Shown piece by piece: positions 26,201 through 34,024 of a stretch of 46,715 nt of DNA. The notes below the pieces were generated by a model. The model saw nothing but the letters and a program-made list of their open reading frames with translations, had not been told where the DNA came from and did no database searches. The DNA is taken from the NCBI GenBank assembly GCA_021794175.1, contig JAJYRI010000010.1:1-46715 (forward strand), read 5' to 3'. Each line of letters starts with the position of its first letter. The stretch's first letter is position 1. The position numbers and the translations under genes were made by a program. Origin of the DNA: a bacterium. GTDB taxonomy: Bacteria; Vulcanimicrobiota; Vulcanimicrobiia; Vulcanimicrobiales; Vulcanimicrobiaceae.

Positions 26201-26851
26201 TTTGCGATAGCGCTTCGCGCGGCGCACCTGCGTCTCGAGTTCGGGAATGCGTTTTTCGATCTCCGAAATGAGATCGTTGATGCGGATCGCGTTCTGTTCG
26301 GTCTTTTCGAGTTGGCGAAGCGATTCGTTTTTACGAGCGAGGAATTTATTAATGCCCGCGGTCTCTTCGAAAAGCGCGCGCCGCTCTGCCGGTTTGCTGG
26401 TTAAGATCGCATCGATCTGCCCCTGCGAGACGATCGAATACGAACCCGGCCCGAGCCCGGTCCCCATCAGCAGATCGTGGATGTCGCGCAGGCGCACCTG
26501 CGAGCGATTGATAAAATATTCGCTCTCGCCGGCGCGATAGGTGCGGCGCGTGATCTCGACTTCGCGAAAATCCGTCGCCAGGAGCCCGTCGGTGTTATCG
26601 AAGGTGAGCGAGACCTCCGCAAGCCCGAGCGGCTTGCGCTTATCGGTACCGGCGAAAATAACGCCCTCGAGTTTATCGGAACGGAGGCTGCGCGTGCTCG
26701 TCTCGCCCAATACCCAACGGAAGGCATCGACGATGTTCGATTTTCCCGAACCGTTCGGCCCAACGATACCCGTAATGCCGCCCGCAAAATCGAGCGTTAT
26801 TGCATCGGCGAATGTCTTGAAACCAAACGCCTTGATCTTCCTGAGTTTCAC
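23288..26851 (-). CDS. smc: Chromosome segregation protein SMC
   Basis: 1187 aa. Walker A (GIVGPNGSGKSNIVDA) near residues 29-45; a long coiled coil rich in Glu, Arg and Ala; the hinge at roughly 500-660 with GHVPGTRAVMEA, ALG/GGIEGIVSNLI and GGGAITGG; the return coiled coil; and the C-terminal head with LSGGERAMVAAALIFAL, the Walker B YLLDEIDAALD and VVTHNRKTM. It dimerises with ScpAB to load and organise the chromosome. The hinge and head are complete and I see no break. It follows rnc with a 4-bp overlap, a neighbour order also seen in Bacillus (fabF-acpP-rnc-smc), but ftsY is missing. Confidence 0.97.
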   Translation of the reverse strand: MKLRKIKAFGFKTFADAITLDFAGGITGIVGPNGSGKSNIVDAFRWVLGETSTRSLRSDKLEGVIFAGTDKRKPLGLAEVSLTFDNTDGLLATDFREVEITRRTYRAGESEYFINRSQVRLRDIHDLLMGTGLGPGSYSIVSQGQIDAILTSKPAERRALFEETAGINKFLARKNESLRQLEKTEQNAIRINDLISEIEKRIPELETQVRRAKRYRKVQARVRDLEILSYLRASASRREERTRLAEESARIEERRGNAAASAASLGGLFSEVRNRLYQADLALEDLRANAQERRAELARVEADYAAALARREALEAQDTQTSADVERVAREREELGATIERLEAEIEPVVSELEAARERELAAQATLAQARAQLDAIFTRLREVEADVAREATARAERRAQGESLRGEIARLEGEIAEDAARLGGLERSVDESTHRYAQHESALAHAEEQQRDARSAVESAQAAHAQAQSAAATATASLREHAGEVKAAESRLHTIEELENSLEGHVPGTRAVMEAKQRGELGGIEGIVSNLITTEEKYARAMDIAFGARLSNIVTTSSEDAERGIEFLNAREAGRATFLPLDTLSARDARTMTPELAAIPGVIDYAHRLVRTDARYEGVVRFLVGNVLVVDTLQTGIHLVRERKLRETIVTLGGEQITGGGAITGGRFQRERSLLSRRVAAQTLRGQLDAMHATLRRLEAEASACAERIESTARALDEAREASNACDVHVTELRGELAALGATLERTNAEVGAVRAHIDERRGALVVARERALALGDETTSRASGDEERERLEAELAQARVGIARCEEQQREATQVAAALRERNAALHAERDAAAARLGMLDQNQERARDARERMLAEIGTLADETRRLHAHAEGLRGGVAEIDTRLESARREREQLAARQAQLEGELKQAEFEEREASHEGERVRTRLAEIDAELGMLVAQFAQNPAGDEECADVAARYADQGDEVVEDLPRLRDELARLSANVNLNAEAESEELAARDQELRKQLEDVMNARETLLESIREIEKQTQVRFNETFEKVAEAFTESFDRLFPGGQAKMWQTNPENISETGIEISAQPPGKKAMPLAALSGGERAMVAAALIFALIKVKPSPFYLLDEIDAALDDANVERLSQMVRDLQGDSQMIVVTHNRKTMEIADRLYGVSMAEPGVSSIISAELTPDPELALA

Positions 26852-27564
26852 GAGATTCCTTGCGCGCCCGAAGCGCTTTCAAGCGTGCGTAGCGCGGCTA
26901 TCGCAGCCGCCTGCTGGGCCGCTCGTTTCGACGCGCCGCTCCCACTTCCCAGGGGGCGCCCGTCGATAACGACCGTCGAGGTAAAAGCGGGGTGCTGCGG
27001 CGTCCCCTCGCCGCGGTCGTCGTACGAGGGTAACCCGAGGGCGTGCGCCTGCGTGTACTGTTGCAGGCGCGTCTTCGGATCGACGAGTGCGAGCGGATCG
27101 AGATCGACGCGAGCGACGTGCTGCTCGAGCACGAATTTCCGCGCCGCCTCGATGCCGAATTGAAGGTAGAGCGCGGCGACGAACGCCTCGAAGGTGTTGG
27201 CGAGAATCGATGCGTTTTCCGTACCGCCGGCGTTGCGCATGCCGACGCCCAACTCGATCGCGTCGTCGAAGCCAAGCCGCGCCGCGGTGACGGCGAGCGC
27301 TTCGTCTTTTACGATGCGTGCTTTGCGCAGGGTTAGTTCTCCTTCAGTCAACGTCGGAAACATCTCGTAGAGCCAGGTCGCAACGATAAAGCCCAACACC
27401 GAATCGCCGAGAAACTCGAGCCGCTCGTTGCTCTCGCCGCCGCGTTCGCGTGCGAAAGAACCGTGCCGCAGTGCGAGTTCGATATGCCCGAGCTCGCCGA
27501 CGCTGCGAATTCCCGCCAAGCGCAACCACGTGCGCACGCGGCGACGCCGCGCCTCACCGGCCAT
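26848..27564 (-). CDS. rnc: Ribonuclease III
   Basis: 238 aa. The catalytic domain carries the signature NERLEFLGDSVLGFI with the acidic residues for Mg2+, the second acidic site near NTFEAFVAALY, and a C-terminal double-stranded RNA-binding domain from about residue 165 (KTRLQQYTQAHALGLP to SKRAAQQAAAIAAL). It matures rRNA and cuts structured mRNAs. It starts 6 bp after fabF and overlaps smc by 4 bp. Confidence 0.96.
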   Translation of the reverse strand: MAGEARRRRVRTWLRLAGIRSVGELGHIELALRHGSFARERGGESNERLEFLGDSVLGFIVATWLYEMFPTLTEGELTLRKARIVKDEALAVTAARLGFDDAIELGVGMRNAGGTENASILANTFEAFVAALYLQFGIEAARKFVLEQHVARVDLDPLALVDPKTRLQQYTQAHALGLPSYDDRGEGTPQHPAFTSTVVIDGRPLGSGSGASKRAAQQAAAIAALRTLESASGAQGIS

Positions 27565-27570
27565 CGCGAG

Positions 27571-28842
27571 CTACCGTACTTTGCCGAAGACCAACACGCT
27601 ATTGTGACCGCCGAAGCCGAAAGAGTTCGAGAACGCGACGTTCACCGTCATTTTTCGTGCGACGTTGGGGACGTAATCGAGCCGGCATTCCGGATCGGGG
27701 TGTTCGTAGTTGATCGTCGGCGGAACGAGATCGTTGGCGACGGCGAGCACCGTCGCGACCCCTTCGATACCGCCGGCGGCGCCGAGCGCGTGCCCGTGCA
27801 TCGATTTCGTCGAGCTGACGGCGAGCTTCGCAGCGCGTTCACCGAAGGTTTCCTCGATCGCTTTCGATTCGGCGGGGTCGCCGATCGGCGTCGAGGTGCC
27901 GTGTGCGTTAATGTAATCGACCTCATCGCGCCCGACTCCGGCGTTCGCGAAGGCGCGCTCGAACGCCAGTTTGACGCCGCGACCCTCGGGATCGACCGCG
28001 ACGATGTTGTAGGCGTCGGCGGATTCGCCGTACCCCAACACCTCGCAATAGATGCGCGCGTCGCGCGCTCGCGCGTGTTCGTATTCCTCGAAGATCAGCA
28101 CGCCGGAGCCTTCGCCTAAAACGAAGCCGTCGCGATCCTTATCGAACGGCCGCGAAGCCTTCGTCGGCTCTTCGTTGCGGGTGGACATCGCTTTCATCGA
28201 ACAGAAACCGCCGATCGCCAGCGGCGAGACGCAGGCCTCGCTGCCGCCGGTTACCATGGCGATCGCCTCGCCTCCGGCGATGCTGCGATAGGCGATCGCC
28301 ATCGCGTCGTTGGCGCTGGCGCACGCGCTGGCCACCGAGAAGATCTGGCCGCGGAATCCGTGGTTCATCGAGATATTCGCCGAAGCCGCATTCGACATCA
28401 GCATCGGTATAAAGAAGGGCGAGCAACGCGCCCACGTGCCGGCGGCCGCCGCTTTCTCCGATTCCAGCCAGAAGGTGATGATGCCGCCGATACCGCTGCC
28501 CATCACCGCACCGATGCGCTCTTTCGTCGCTTCGTCGGTCGGCAAGGCAGCGTCGGCGATCGCTTCATTTGCCGCGACCATCGCAAACTGCGTGAAGCGA
28601 TCCATGCGCCGCGCCTCTTTGCGCCCCAAAAGAGCGTCGGTATCGAAATCGCGGACCTCGGCGGCGATACGCGTCGTAAAGGCACTCGCATCGAACGCCG
28701 TGATCGGGCCAACGCCCGAATCGCCGGCGATCAGTCGGCGCCAGAATTCCTCTCGGGTGTTCCCTAACGGCGTCACGGCCCCGAGCCCGGTGACCACCAC
28801 TCGTTTTTTCTCCAAAGCGGTTGGTAGGTACGGTCGTCCCAT
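27571..28842 (-). CDS. fabF: 3-oxoacyl-[acyl-carrier-protein] synthase II
   Basis: 423 aa thiolase-fold enzyme. It has RVVVTGLGAVTPLG, nucleophile C174 in SVASACASANDAM, H in NAHGTSTPIGDPAE and H in SMHGHALGAAGG: the Cys-His-His triad of KAS II. It elongates acyl-ACP with malonyl-ACP. The Shine-Dalgarno GGAGAGG lies shortly before the ATG. The sequence just before the nucleophile (SVASACAS) differs from the usual STACATG. acpP is not next to it, unlike the common acpP-fabF-rnc order. Confidence 0.95.
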   Translation of the reverse strand: MGRPYLPTALEKKRVVVTGLGAVTPLGNTREEFWRRLIAGDSGVGPITAFDASAFTTRIAAEVRDFDTDALLGRKEARRMDRFTQFAMVAANEAIADAALPTDEATKERIGAVMGSGIGGIITFWLESEKAAAAGTWARCSPFFIPMLMSNAASANISMNHGFRGQIFSVASACASANDAMAIAYRSIAGGEAIAMVTGGSEACVSPLAIGGFCSMKAMSTRNEEPTKASRPFDKDRDGFVLGEGSGVLIFEEYEHARARDARIYCEVLGYGESADAYNIVAVDPEGRGVKLAFERAFANAGVGRDEVDYINAHGTSTPIGDPAESKAIEETFGERAAKLAVSSTKSMHGHALGAAGGIEGVATVLAVANDLVPPTINYEHPDPECRLDYVPNVARKMTVNVAFSNSFGFGGHNSVLVFGKVR

Positions 28843-28944
28843 CGTCGACCCCTCTCCGCTTCTCGACTTCTTCCCAACCCGTTCCCCGCGGGCTCATCCC
28901 GTCTTCGTATGCGCCGCGTACCATTCGATTCACAGGAGGAACTC

Positions 28945-29331
28945 ATGAAACGCACGCTTACCACCTTTATCGCAACCCTCGCTCTCGTCGCCCTCGGCGT
29001 CGGAGCCCGCCCCGCCGGCGCCGCCGGCGTCACCAAGGAAGTCGCCGCCGCCGGTGCTACGAGCATCGTCGCCAGCTCGGACGGCAAGTTCACCCCCAGC
29101 ACGATCGTGATGCACGTCGGTCAAACGACGACCCTGCACCTGACCTCGTCAGGAGGAGTGCACGGAATCGTTTCTAATCGGCTCCACATCCCGCTCACCC
29201 GCATTCAACCGGGCAAGACCGTGAGCGTCGCCGTGACCCCGACGAAGGCCGGCACCTACGTTCTTCCCTGCGCGATTTTCTGCGGTCTCAATCACGCGAA
29301 CATGAAGCTAACGGTGATAGTAAAACAATGA
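28945..29331 (+). CDS. Secreted CuA-type cupredoxin
   Basis: 128 aa. A signal peptide (residues 1-27, ending AGAAG) is followed by one cupredoxin domain. H73 (GVHGI) and the C-terminal loop CAIFCGLNHANM supply H73, C109, C113, H117 and M120: the C-x3-C-x3-H-x2-M arrangement of the binuclear CuA centre in cytochrome oxidase subunit II and N2O reductase, not a blue type-1 site. It should carry electrons in the periplasm. A strong AGGAGGA precedes the ATG. It overlaps the next gene by 4 bp (ATGA), so the two products are made together. Confidence 0.85.
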   Translation: MKRTLTTFIATLALVALGVGARPAGAAGVTKEVAAAGATSIVASSDGKFTPSTIVMHVGQTTTLHLTSSGGVHGIVSNRLHIPLTRIQPGKTVSVAVTPTKAGTYVLPCAIFCGLNHANMKLTVIVKQ

Positions 29332-30503
29332 ACGCCAAAATCGGTCGCAGCGGACTGATCGTCGCACTGGGGATGGCTTTCGCCATCCTCGGTTCGGCGC
29401 GTCCTGCCAGCGCTATTCCGCTCTTCGCCAACGCACAGGGCGGCGTCAGCTGCCAGATGTGCCACACCTCCGTTCCCAACCTCAACGCTACCGGCCGCTA
29501 CGTATTAGCGACGAACTTCGCGCGCGTCCTCGACGCGCACGCGCAGATGGAGAACAACAAACATCTGCCGGTGGCGCTGGAGTTCACGCTCAATAAGTCG
29601 AGCGTTCCCGACCCGACCTTCGGCAACAAAGTTATGGTCGGCGTCATCGATCTGCTTAGCGCAGGTTACCTCGGAAAAGATTTCACCTACTACGCCTCGG
29701 TGCCGATCGTCGAAGGCGGCATGCCGGCTGCTTCGATCGATCAAGGCTGGGTCGCCTATAACGGCCTTAGCCACGGCAACGGCAGCCTTCAGGTCGGTAT
29801 GTTCCCGACCCCGTTCTTCGCACCGTGGGTCGCGATGAATCTCTCGCTCTCGGGCTACTCCTTCGCCGGACTCGCCGTCGGAAATAACGGCGTCGGCGTC
29901 GGCGACAACCGTTGGGGTGCATCGTACACGCAGATCGGCTCGAAAGGGCTCATCGGCAACGTCGCCTACATGACCAACGAAGGCCCGCTCGAGACCGCGT
30001 ACGACAGCGATACCGATAGTTCGGTCGCCGGTGCGGTCGGCCAAGCCGTCGTCGGCTCGCTGATGTACATGTGGCCGGAGACCCGTTGGTCGGGCGGCCT
30101 CGCGTTCGAAGGCGGAACGACGCCGCTTCCTTCCGGAGCGAAGGACACCTACTCGCGCTACGGTGGACTCGTTGCCTATACCGGGCCGAAGTACATGCTG
30201 CTCGGCGTCGATCTCCAAGGTAACGATAACAATCCGCAAGATATCTCGCCGGCGATCTCGTCGCAGAGCCACGCGTATTCGCTCGAAGCGATCTACAACG
30301 TGCTTCCGAAAGCGAATCTCGACCTGCGCTACGACAACACGAACGACGGGATGGGCGGCGTCAATAACTACTACATCGGCGACCTCGCCGTCAACATCCA
30401 ACCGAACGTCGTGTTCACGATCGAAGATGCAATGACGGTCGGCGGCACGCCGGTCTGGAGCTATCAGTTGCTCTGGGGCGGGCCGTGGTGGAAGAACCAC
30501 TAA
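29328..30503 (+). CDS. Cyc2-like fused monoheme cytochrome c/outer-membrane barrel protein
   Basis: 391 aa. The signal peptide ends at ASA (residue 29). The mature start IPLFANAQGGVSCQMCH, then VPNLNATGRY, carries one heme c site (CQMCH, 42-46) in the same layout as the N terminus of Cyc2 outer-membrane Fe(II)-oxidising proteins (A-x-P-x-F-A, then CxxCH, then P-x-L-N-x-x-G-R). The remaining 330 residues are alternating, aromatic-bordered beta strands with short turns, such as LQVGMFPTPFFAPWVAMNLS and ANLDLRYDNTND, consistent with a porin-like barrel. Expected role: electron entry or exit through the outer membrane, with the coupled CuA protein as periplasmic partner. The protein is shorter than many Cyc2 proteins and ends WWKNH without a C-terminal Phe, so other heme-porin families remain possible. 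Confidence 0.7.
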   Translation: MNAKIGRSGLIVALGMAFAILGSARPASAIPLFANAQGGVSCQMCHTSVPNLNATGRYVLATNFARVLDAHAQMENNKHLPVALEFTLNKSSVPDPTFGNKVMVGVIDLLSAGYLGKDFTYYASVPIVEGGMPAASIDQGWVAYNGLSHGNGSLQVGMFPTPFFAPWVAMNLSLSGYSFAGLAVGNNGVGVGDNRWGASYTQIGSKGLIGNVAYMTNEGPLETAYDSDTDSSVAGAVGQAVVGSLMYMWPETRWSGGLAFEGGTTPLPSGAKDTYSRYGGLVAYTGPKYMLLGVDLQGNDNNPQDISPAISSQSHAYSLEAIYNVLPKANLDLRYDNTNDGMGGVNNYYIGDLAVNIQPNVVFTIEDAMTVGGTPVWSYQLLWGGPWWKNH

Positions 30504-30527
30504 GATCTCCACGGTAAGCGTCGCGAG

Positions 30528-30570
30528 AAAAGAGCGGGCTCCCGAAACGTCGGGGGCCCGCTCTTTTTCT
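30528..30570. terminator. Strong bidirectional intrinsic terminator
   Basis: AGAGCGGGC (30531-30539) pairs with GCCCGCTCT (30556-30564), and CCCGA with TCGGG inside it, around an AACG loop. With the flanking AAA/TTT pairs the stem is about 18 bp. A T-run (TTTTTCTTTT) follows on the plus strand, and the A-run before it serves the minus strand. It lies between the barrel gene and the convergent cupredoxin gene. Confidence 0.93.
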
Positions 30571-30589
30571 TTTGTACCGGCGAACCGGA

Positions 30590-31018
30590 TTACTTAATGA
30601 CTTTGACCGTCAACATCATGTTGGCGTGGCCGACACCGCAGAATACCGAGCAGTGCACCTTATAGGTTCCGAGTTTTTTCGGCGTGAACGTTACCGTGCT
30701 GGTTTTGCCTTTAAAAATGACGGTGTTGGGAATGCCGAGATCGGCATCGGCGATCCCATGGGTGACATCCTTGCTGGTGAGCACCAATTTCACCGGTTCG
30801 CCTTCGTGGACGGTAATCGTCTCGGGTTCGAACGAGTAACGATAGGCCTTAACCTCGATCGTCCGCGGCGCTTTGGCGTCCGCGACGGCGAGATGATCGG
30901 CATAGGCACCCTTTTGCCCGGCACCAGAGGCCGGGGCCGCTCCCGCGTGGAGCGTCAAAGCGAGCGTGCCGACAAGCAAAGCTGCGGCAGCCGCCATAAA
31001 TTTTGGCTTGACTGACAT
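30590..31018 (-). CDS. Second secreted CuA-type cupredoxin
   Basis: 142 aa. Signal peptide (residues 1-27), then a cupredoxin domain preceded by a 25-residue spacer. H87 (DVTHGI), C123, C127, H131 and M134 in [12 protein letters not shown] make the same CuA-type site as the product of 28945-29331, and the two proteins align along the whole second half (GKT, TPxKxGTY, FCGxxHANMxLTV), so they are paralogues. AAAGGAG lies about 13 nt before the ATG, a little far. It converges on the Cyc2-like gene across the terminator and is divergent from rpmA. Confidence 0.85.
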   Translation of the reverse strand: MSVKPKFMAAAAALLVGTLALTLHAGAAPASGAGQKGAYADHLAVADAKAPRTIEVKAYRYSFEPETITVHEGEPVKLVLTSKDVTHGIADADLGIPNTVIFKGKTSTVTFTPKKLGTYKVHCSVFCGVGHANMMLTVKVIK

Positions 31019-31120
31019 GGATGTGGATAGACTCCTTTCGATGGCTCCTTCGACGCCTCAGCGGCGCCTCCCCGATGGAACGTTACCGAGCCGGGGGTCG
31101 TTCGCTCCCCCGAGAGCCAT

Positions 31121-31149
31121 TTGACCCCGGGGCCCGGTTGCGCTATACT
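31121..31149 (+). promoter_or_regulatory. Near-consensus sigma-70 promoter for rpmA
   Basis: TTGACC (31121-31126) and TATACT (31144-31149) are 17 bp apart. Transcription should start near 31155-31157, only 2-4 nt before the rpmA ATG at 31159, which makes the message leaderless. Confidence 0.8.
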
Positions 31150-31158
31150 CTTGCGGCT

Positions 31159-31440
31159 ATGTTCGTATTCGATCTGCAGCTTTTCGCGTCCAAGAAGGGC
31201 GCCGGCTCTACCCGCAACGGCCGGGACTCCAATTCGCAGCGCCTCGGCGTCAAGCGTTTCGGCGGCCAACACGTGCTCGCGGGGAATATCATCGTCCGCC
31301 AACGCGGGACGAAGTTCTACCCCGGTGAGAACGTCGGCATCGGCCGCGATCACACGCTCTTCGCGCTGACCGAGGGCACGGTGCAGTTCGCGACGCGCCG
31401 GAACAAGCAGCACGTCGATATCAAACCGCTCTCCGCGTAA
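31159..31440 (+). CDS. rpmA: 50S ribosomal protein L27 with N-terminal processing extension
   Basis: 93 aa. From [20 protein letters not shown] on it is normal L27, whose N terminus reaches the peptidyl-transferase centre. In front of it stands [10 protein letters not shown], matching the Firmicutes-type extension (LQFFA before SKKG) that the cysteine protease Prp removes; mature L27 would then start at the Ser after FA. In most Gram-negative bacteria L27 starts MAHKKG with no extension. Neither prp nor rplU, which normally sit next to rpmA, is in this window. There is no ribosome site before the ATG; the promoter position suggests a leaderless mRNA. Confidence 0.95.
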   Translation: MFVFDLQLFASKKGAGSTRNGRDSNSQRLGVKRFGGQHVLAGNIIVRQRGTKFYPGENVGIGRDHTLFALTEGTVQFATRRNKQHVDIKPLSA

Positions 31441-31467
31441 CGGCGGGGCGGGAACGCTTGCTTCTTC

Positions 31468-31502
31468 GACGGGGTGCCGCATGCGGCGCCCCGTCGCTCT
31501 TT
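31468..31502 (+). terminator. Intrinsic terminator after rpmA
   Basis: GACGGGG (31468-31474) pairs with CCCCGTC (31489-31495), with GCCGC/GCGGC inside and one T·G pair between. A short T-run (CTCTTT) follows. It would end the rpmA message before obgE, so obgE probably has its own promoter or depends on read-through. Confidence 0.7.
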
Positions 31503-31542
31503 CAAGGCTCCCTCATCCGGCTGCGGAATAGACCGACCTCAA

Positions 31543-32808
31543 GTGCAATTTATCGATGAAGCCACGATCGAAATCTCCGCCGGCCGCGGCGGGGACGGCA
31601 TCGTTGCATGGCGCCGCGAAAAATACGTCCCCAAAGGCGGCCCCGCCGGCGGCGACGGCGGTCACGGCGGCAGCCTCTATCTCCTCGCCGACCCCGAACT
31701 CAACACGCTGGTCGAATTTCGCTTCAAGCGGAAGTTTGCCGCCGAATCGGGCAAAGCGGGCGGAACCTCGAATAAATCGGGGCGCGCCGGCGACGATCTC
31801 GTCATCCACGTGCCGGTCGGAACGCTCGTTTACAAAAGCACCGAGACGCAGAGCGAAGCATTGCTCGCCGATCTCGCGCAGCCCGGTCAACGCGTGCTCG
31901 TCGCACGCGGCGGCAAAGGCGGCCTTGGAAACCAGCATTTCGCGACCGCAGCGCGCCAGGCACCCGATTATGCGATTCGCGGCGAAGCGGGCGAAGAGTG
32001 CGTCCTCCGTCTCGAGCTCAAACTCCTCGCCGATGTCGGCATCGTCGGCGTACCGAATGCGGGCAAATCGACGCTCCTCTCGGTGATCACCGCCGCGCGC
32101 CCGAAGATCGCCGATTATCCGTTCACCACCATCGAACCGCAACTCGGCGTGGTACGCCTCGACGAGGAGCGCTCGTTCGTCGCCGTCGACGTCCCCGGGC
32201 TCATCGAAGGCGCACACGAGGGCGCCGGGCTCGGCGACCGCTTCCTGCGCCATGTCGAGCGCACGCGCATCCTCGTCCATCTCCTTGACGGCGCGAAATC
32301 GCTCGAAGAAATGACGGCCGATCGTGCGACCATCGACGCGGAACTCCGCGCGTGGAACCCCGCACTTCTCGAGAAACCGACGATCGTCGTGGTCAGCAAA
32401 CTCGATCTTCCCGACGCGCGCGAACGCTTCGCCGAATTACGCGAGCGCGATCCGCAGACGTTGGGTATCAGTGCTGCGACCCATCAGGGCGTTCCGGAAT
32501 TACTCGCCGCGATGTGGCGCGCGCTCTCGCTCGCTCCGCCGCCCGCTGCGATCGATATCTCCCCCGCGCAGATCGCATTGCCGACCCGTGAAACCTTCAC
32601 GATCTCGCGCGAAGATGACGGAACCTTCGTGGTGACCGGCGAGCGCGTCGAACAACTCGCCGAGCGTACGAATTTCGATTCCGATGAGGCGCTCGCACGG
32701 TTCGAGCGCGCCTTGGTGAAGATGGGTGTGGAAAAAGAATTGCAGGCGCGCGGGGTCCGCGAAGGCGACAGCGTGCGGATCGGGACGTACGAATTCACCT
32801 ATTCATGA
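31543..32808 (+). CDS. obgE: GTPase ObgE/CgtA
   Basis: 421 aa. The glycine-rich Obg domain (VQFIDEATIEISAGRGGDGI, then KGGPAGGDGG), the GTPase domain with GVPNAGKSTLL (G1), DVPGLIEGAHEGAGLG (G3) and VSKLDLP (G4), and a C-terminal OCT domain. It is an essential GTPase linked to 50S assembly and the stringent response. The GTG at 31543 puts the start directly at the Obg domain; the open frame to 31474 runs through the rpmA terminator and is not conserved coding. It overlaps nadD by 4 bp (ATGA). Confidence 0.96.
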   Translation: MQFIDEATIEISAGRGGDGIVAWRREKYVPKGGPAGGDGGHGGSLYLLADPELNTLVEFRFKRKFAAESGKAGGTSNKSGRAGDDLVIHVPVGTLVYKSTETQSEALLADLAQPGQRVLVARGGKGGLGNQHFATAARQAPDYAIRGEAGEECVLRLELKLLADVGIVGVPNAGKSTLLSVITAARPKIADYPFTTIEPQLGVVRLDEERSFVAVDVPGLIEGAHEGAGLGDRFLRHVERTRILVHLLDGAKSLEEMTADRATIDAELRAWNPALLEKPTIVVVSKLDLPDARERFAELRERDPQTLGISAATHQGVPELLAAMWRALSLAPPPAAIDISPAQIALPTRETFTISREDDGTFVVTGERVEQLAERTNFDSDEALARFERALVKMGVEKELQARGVREGDSVRIGTYEFTYS

Positions 32809-33419
32809 AACTCGGCATCTTCGGCGGAACCTTCGACCCCATCCATAACGCGCATCTCTTCGTCGCGGAGTCGGCACGATTGAGCGAAGGGCTCGACCGC
32901 GTGCTCTTTCTTCCCACCCGGCATCAACACTATCGCGCCGGTGCGATCGCCGACGCCCAACATCGCTGCGCGATGATCCTGGGATCGATTGCGACCAACC
33001 GCGGTTTCGCCCTCGACGATAGCGACTTGCTTCCCGAGGCGACCGGCTACACCGCCGACTTACTCCCGCGGCTGCGCGCGCGCTATCCCGACGCTTCGTT
33101 TACTTTTCTTATCGGCGCCGATTCGCTGGTGAACTCCAACTGGGTTCGGCTCGACGAGGTGCTCGGCAGCCTCGAACGCTTCGTCATCGCGCCGCGCGCC
33201 GGCGTTCCCGACGACGCGCTCGCGCGTGTGATTGCCGCGCTCCCAACGAACTTGCGCCAACGCGTCGGCACGCTCAACCTTCCCGCGCTTCCCGAGTCGG
33301 CGACGTTGATTCGGACGCTGCTCTCGCAGGGGCGAAGCGTTCGTTACCTCGTTCCCGAAGCCGTCTGGCAGTATATTCGCACCCACCGCCTCTACGGGCA
33401 GCCCGAATGCGAGCGATGA
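32805..33419 (+). CDS. nadD: Nicotinate-nucleotide adenylyltransferase
   Basis: 204 aa. KLGIFGGTFDPIHNAHLFVA holds the nucleotidyltransferase histidine motif (HNAH, with Ala in place of the more usual Gly), followed by RCAMIL, FLIGADSLVN and the C-terminal RSVRYLVPEAVWQYI. It makes nicotinate adenine dinucleotide from nicotinate mononucleotide and ATP. ATGA overlaps occur with obgE upstream and maf downstream. Next to obgE as in many bacteria; rsfS does not follow. Confidence 0.95.
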   Translation: MKLGIFGGTFDPIHNAHLFVAESARLSEGLDRVLFLPTRHQHYRAGAIADAQHRCAMILGSIATNRGFALDDSDLLPEATGYTADLLPRLRARYPDASFTFLIGADSLVNSNWVRLDEVLGSLERFVIAPRAGVPDDALARVIAALPTNLRQRVGTLNLPALPESATLIRTLLSQGRSVRYLVPEAVWQYIRTHRLYGQPECER

Positions 33420-34024
33420 ATCATCTCTACCTTGCCAGCGCCTCGCCGCGCCGCCTGGAGTTATTGCGCTCGCTGGGATTACGCATCGAGGTAATTCCAA
33501 GTGCGTACGGTGAGCCCGACAACCCGGCGCTTACGCCGCGCGAACTCGCACAGCGACACGCACGCGAGAAACTTCGCGACGTCACGGCGCGACTCGGCAC
33601 GAAACTCGACCGCCCGACGCTCGCAGCCGACACCGTCGTCGATCGCGACGGGACCGCGCTCAATAAACCGCGCGATGCCGACGAAGCACGCGCGATGCTC
33701 GGCTCGTTATCGGGGCGCGAGCACCTCGTTCATACCGCAGTAGCGATCGCGTTTCCGAATGAAGCATCGGCCGTCGAGTTCTGCGAAACGACGCGCGTGC
33801 GCTTCCATGCACTCACGCCCGACGAGATCGCCGAGTATGTGGCGAGCGGCGAACCCTTCGATAAAGCCGGGGGATACGGCATTCAAGGTCGCGCTGCCGC
33901 GCTGGTCGATGGAATCGAGGGTGATTTTTATACCGTTATGGGGTTGCCGCTCGGCCGCGTGGTACGCACGCTCCGCGCGCACGGCTATCGCCCCGAACCC
34001 ACGAACGGCAGCGATGCGCACTGA
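33416..34024 (+). CDS. maf: Maf-like nucleotide pyrophosphatase (dTTP/UTP-type house-cleaning enzyme)
   Basis: 202 aa. LYLASASPRRLELLRSLGL, then LAADTVVDRDG, LNKPRDADEARAML and the end GDFYTVMGLPLGRV define the Maf family, which hydrolyses non-canonical or modified nucleoside triphosphates. The ATG at 33416 overlaps the nadD stop; an in-frame ATG at 33407 is less likely. It sits before mreC as in Bacillus, where maf is part of the mre region. It overlaps mreC by 11 bp. Confidence 0.93.
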   Translation: MNHLYLASASPRRLELLRSLGLRIEVIPSAYGEPDNPALTPRELAQRHAREKLRDVTARLGTKLDRPTLAADTVVDRDGTALNKPRDADEARAMLGSLSGREHLVHTAVAIAFPNEASAVEFCETTRVRFHALTPDEIAEYVASGEPFDKAGGYGIQGRAAALVDGIEGDFYTVMGLPLGRVVRTLRAHGYRPEPTNGSDAH

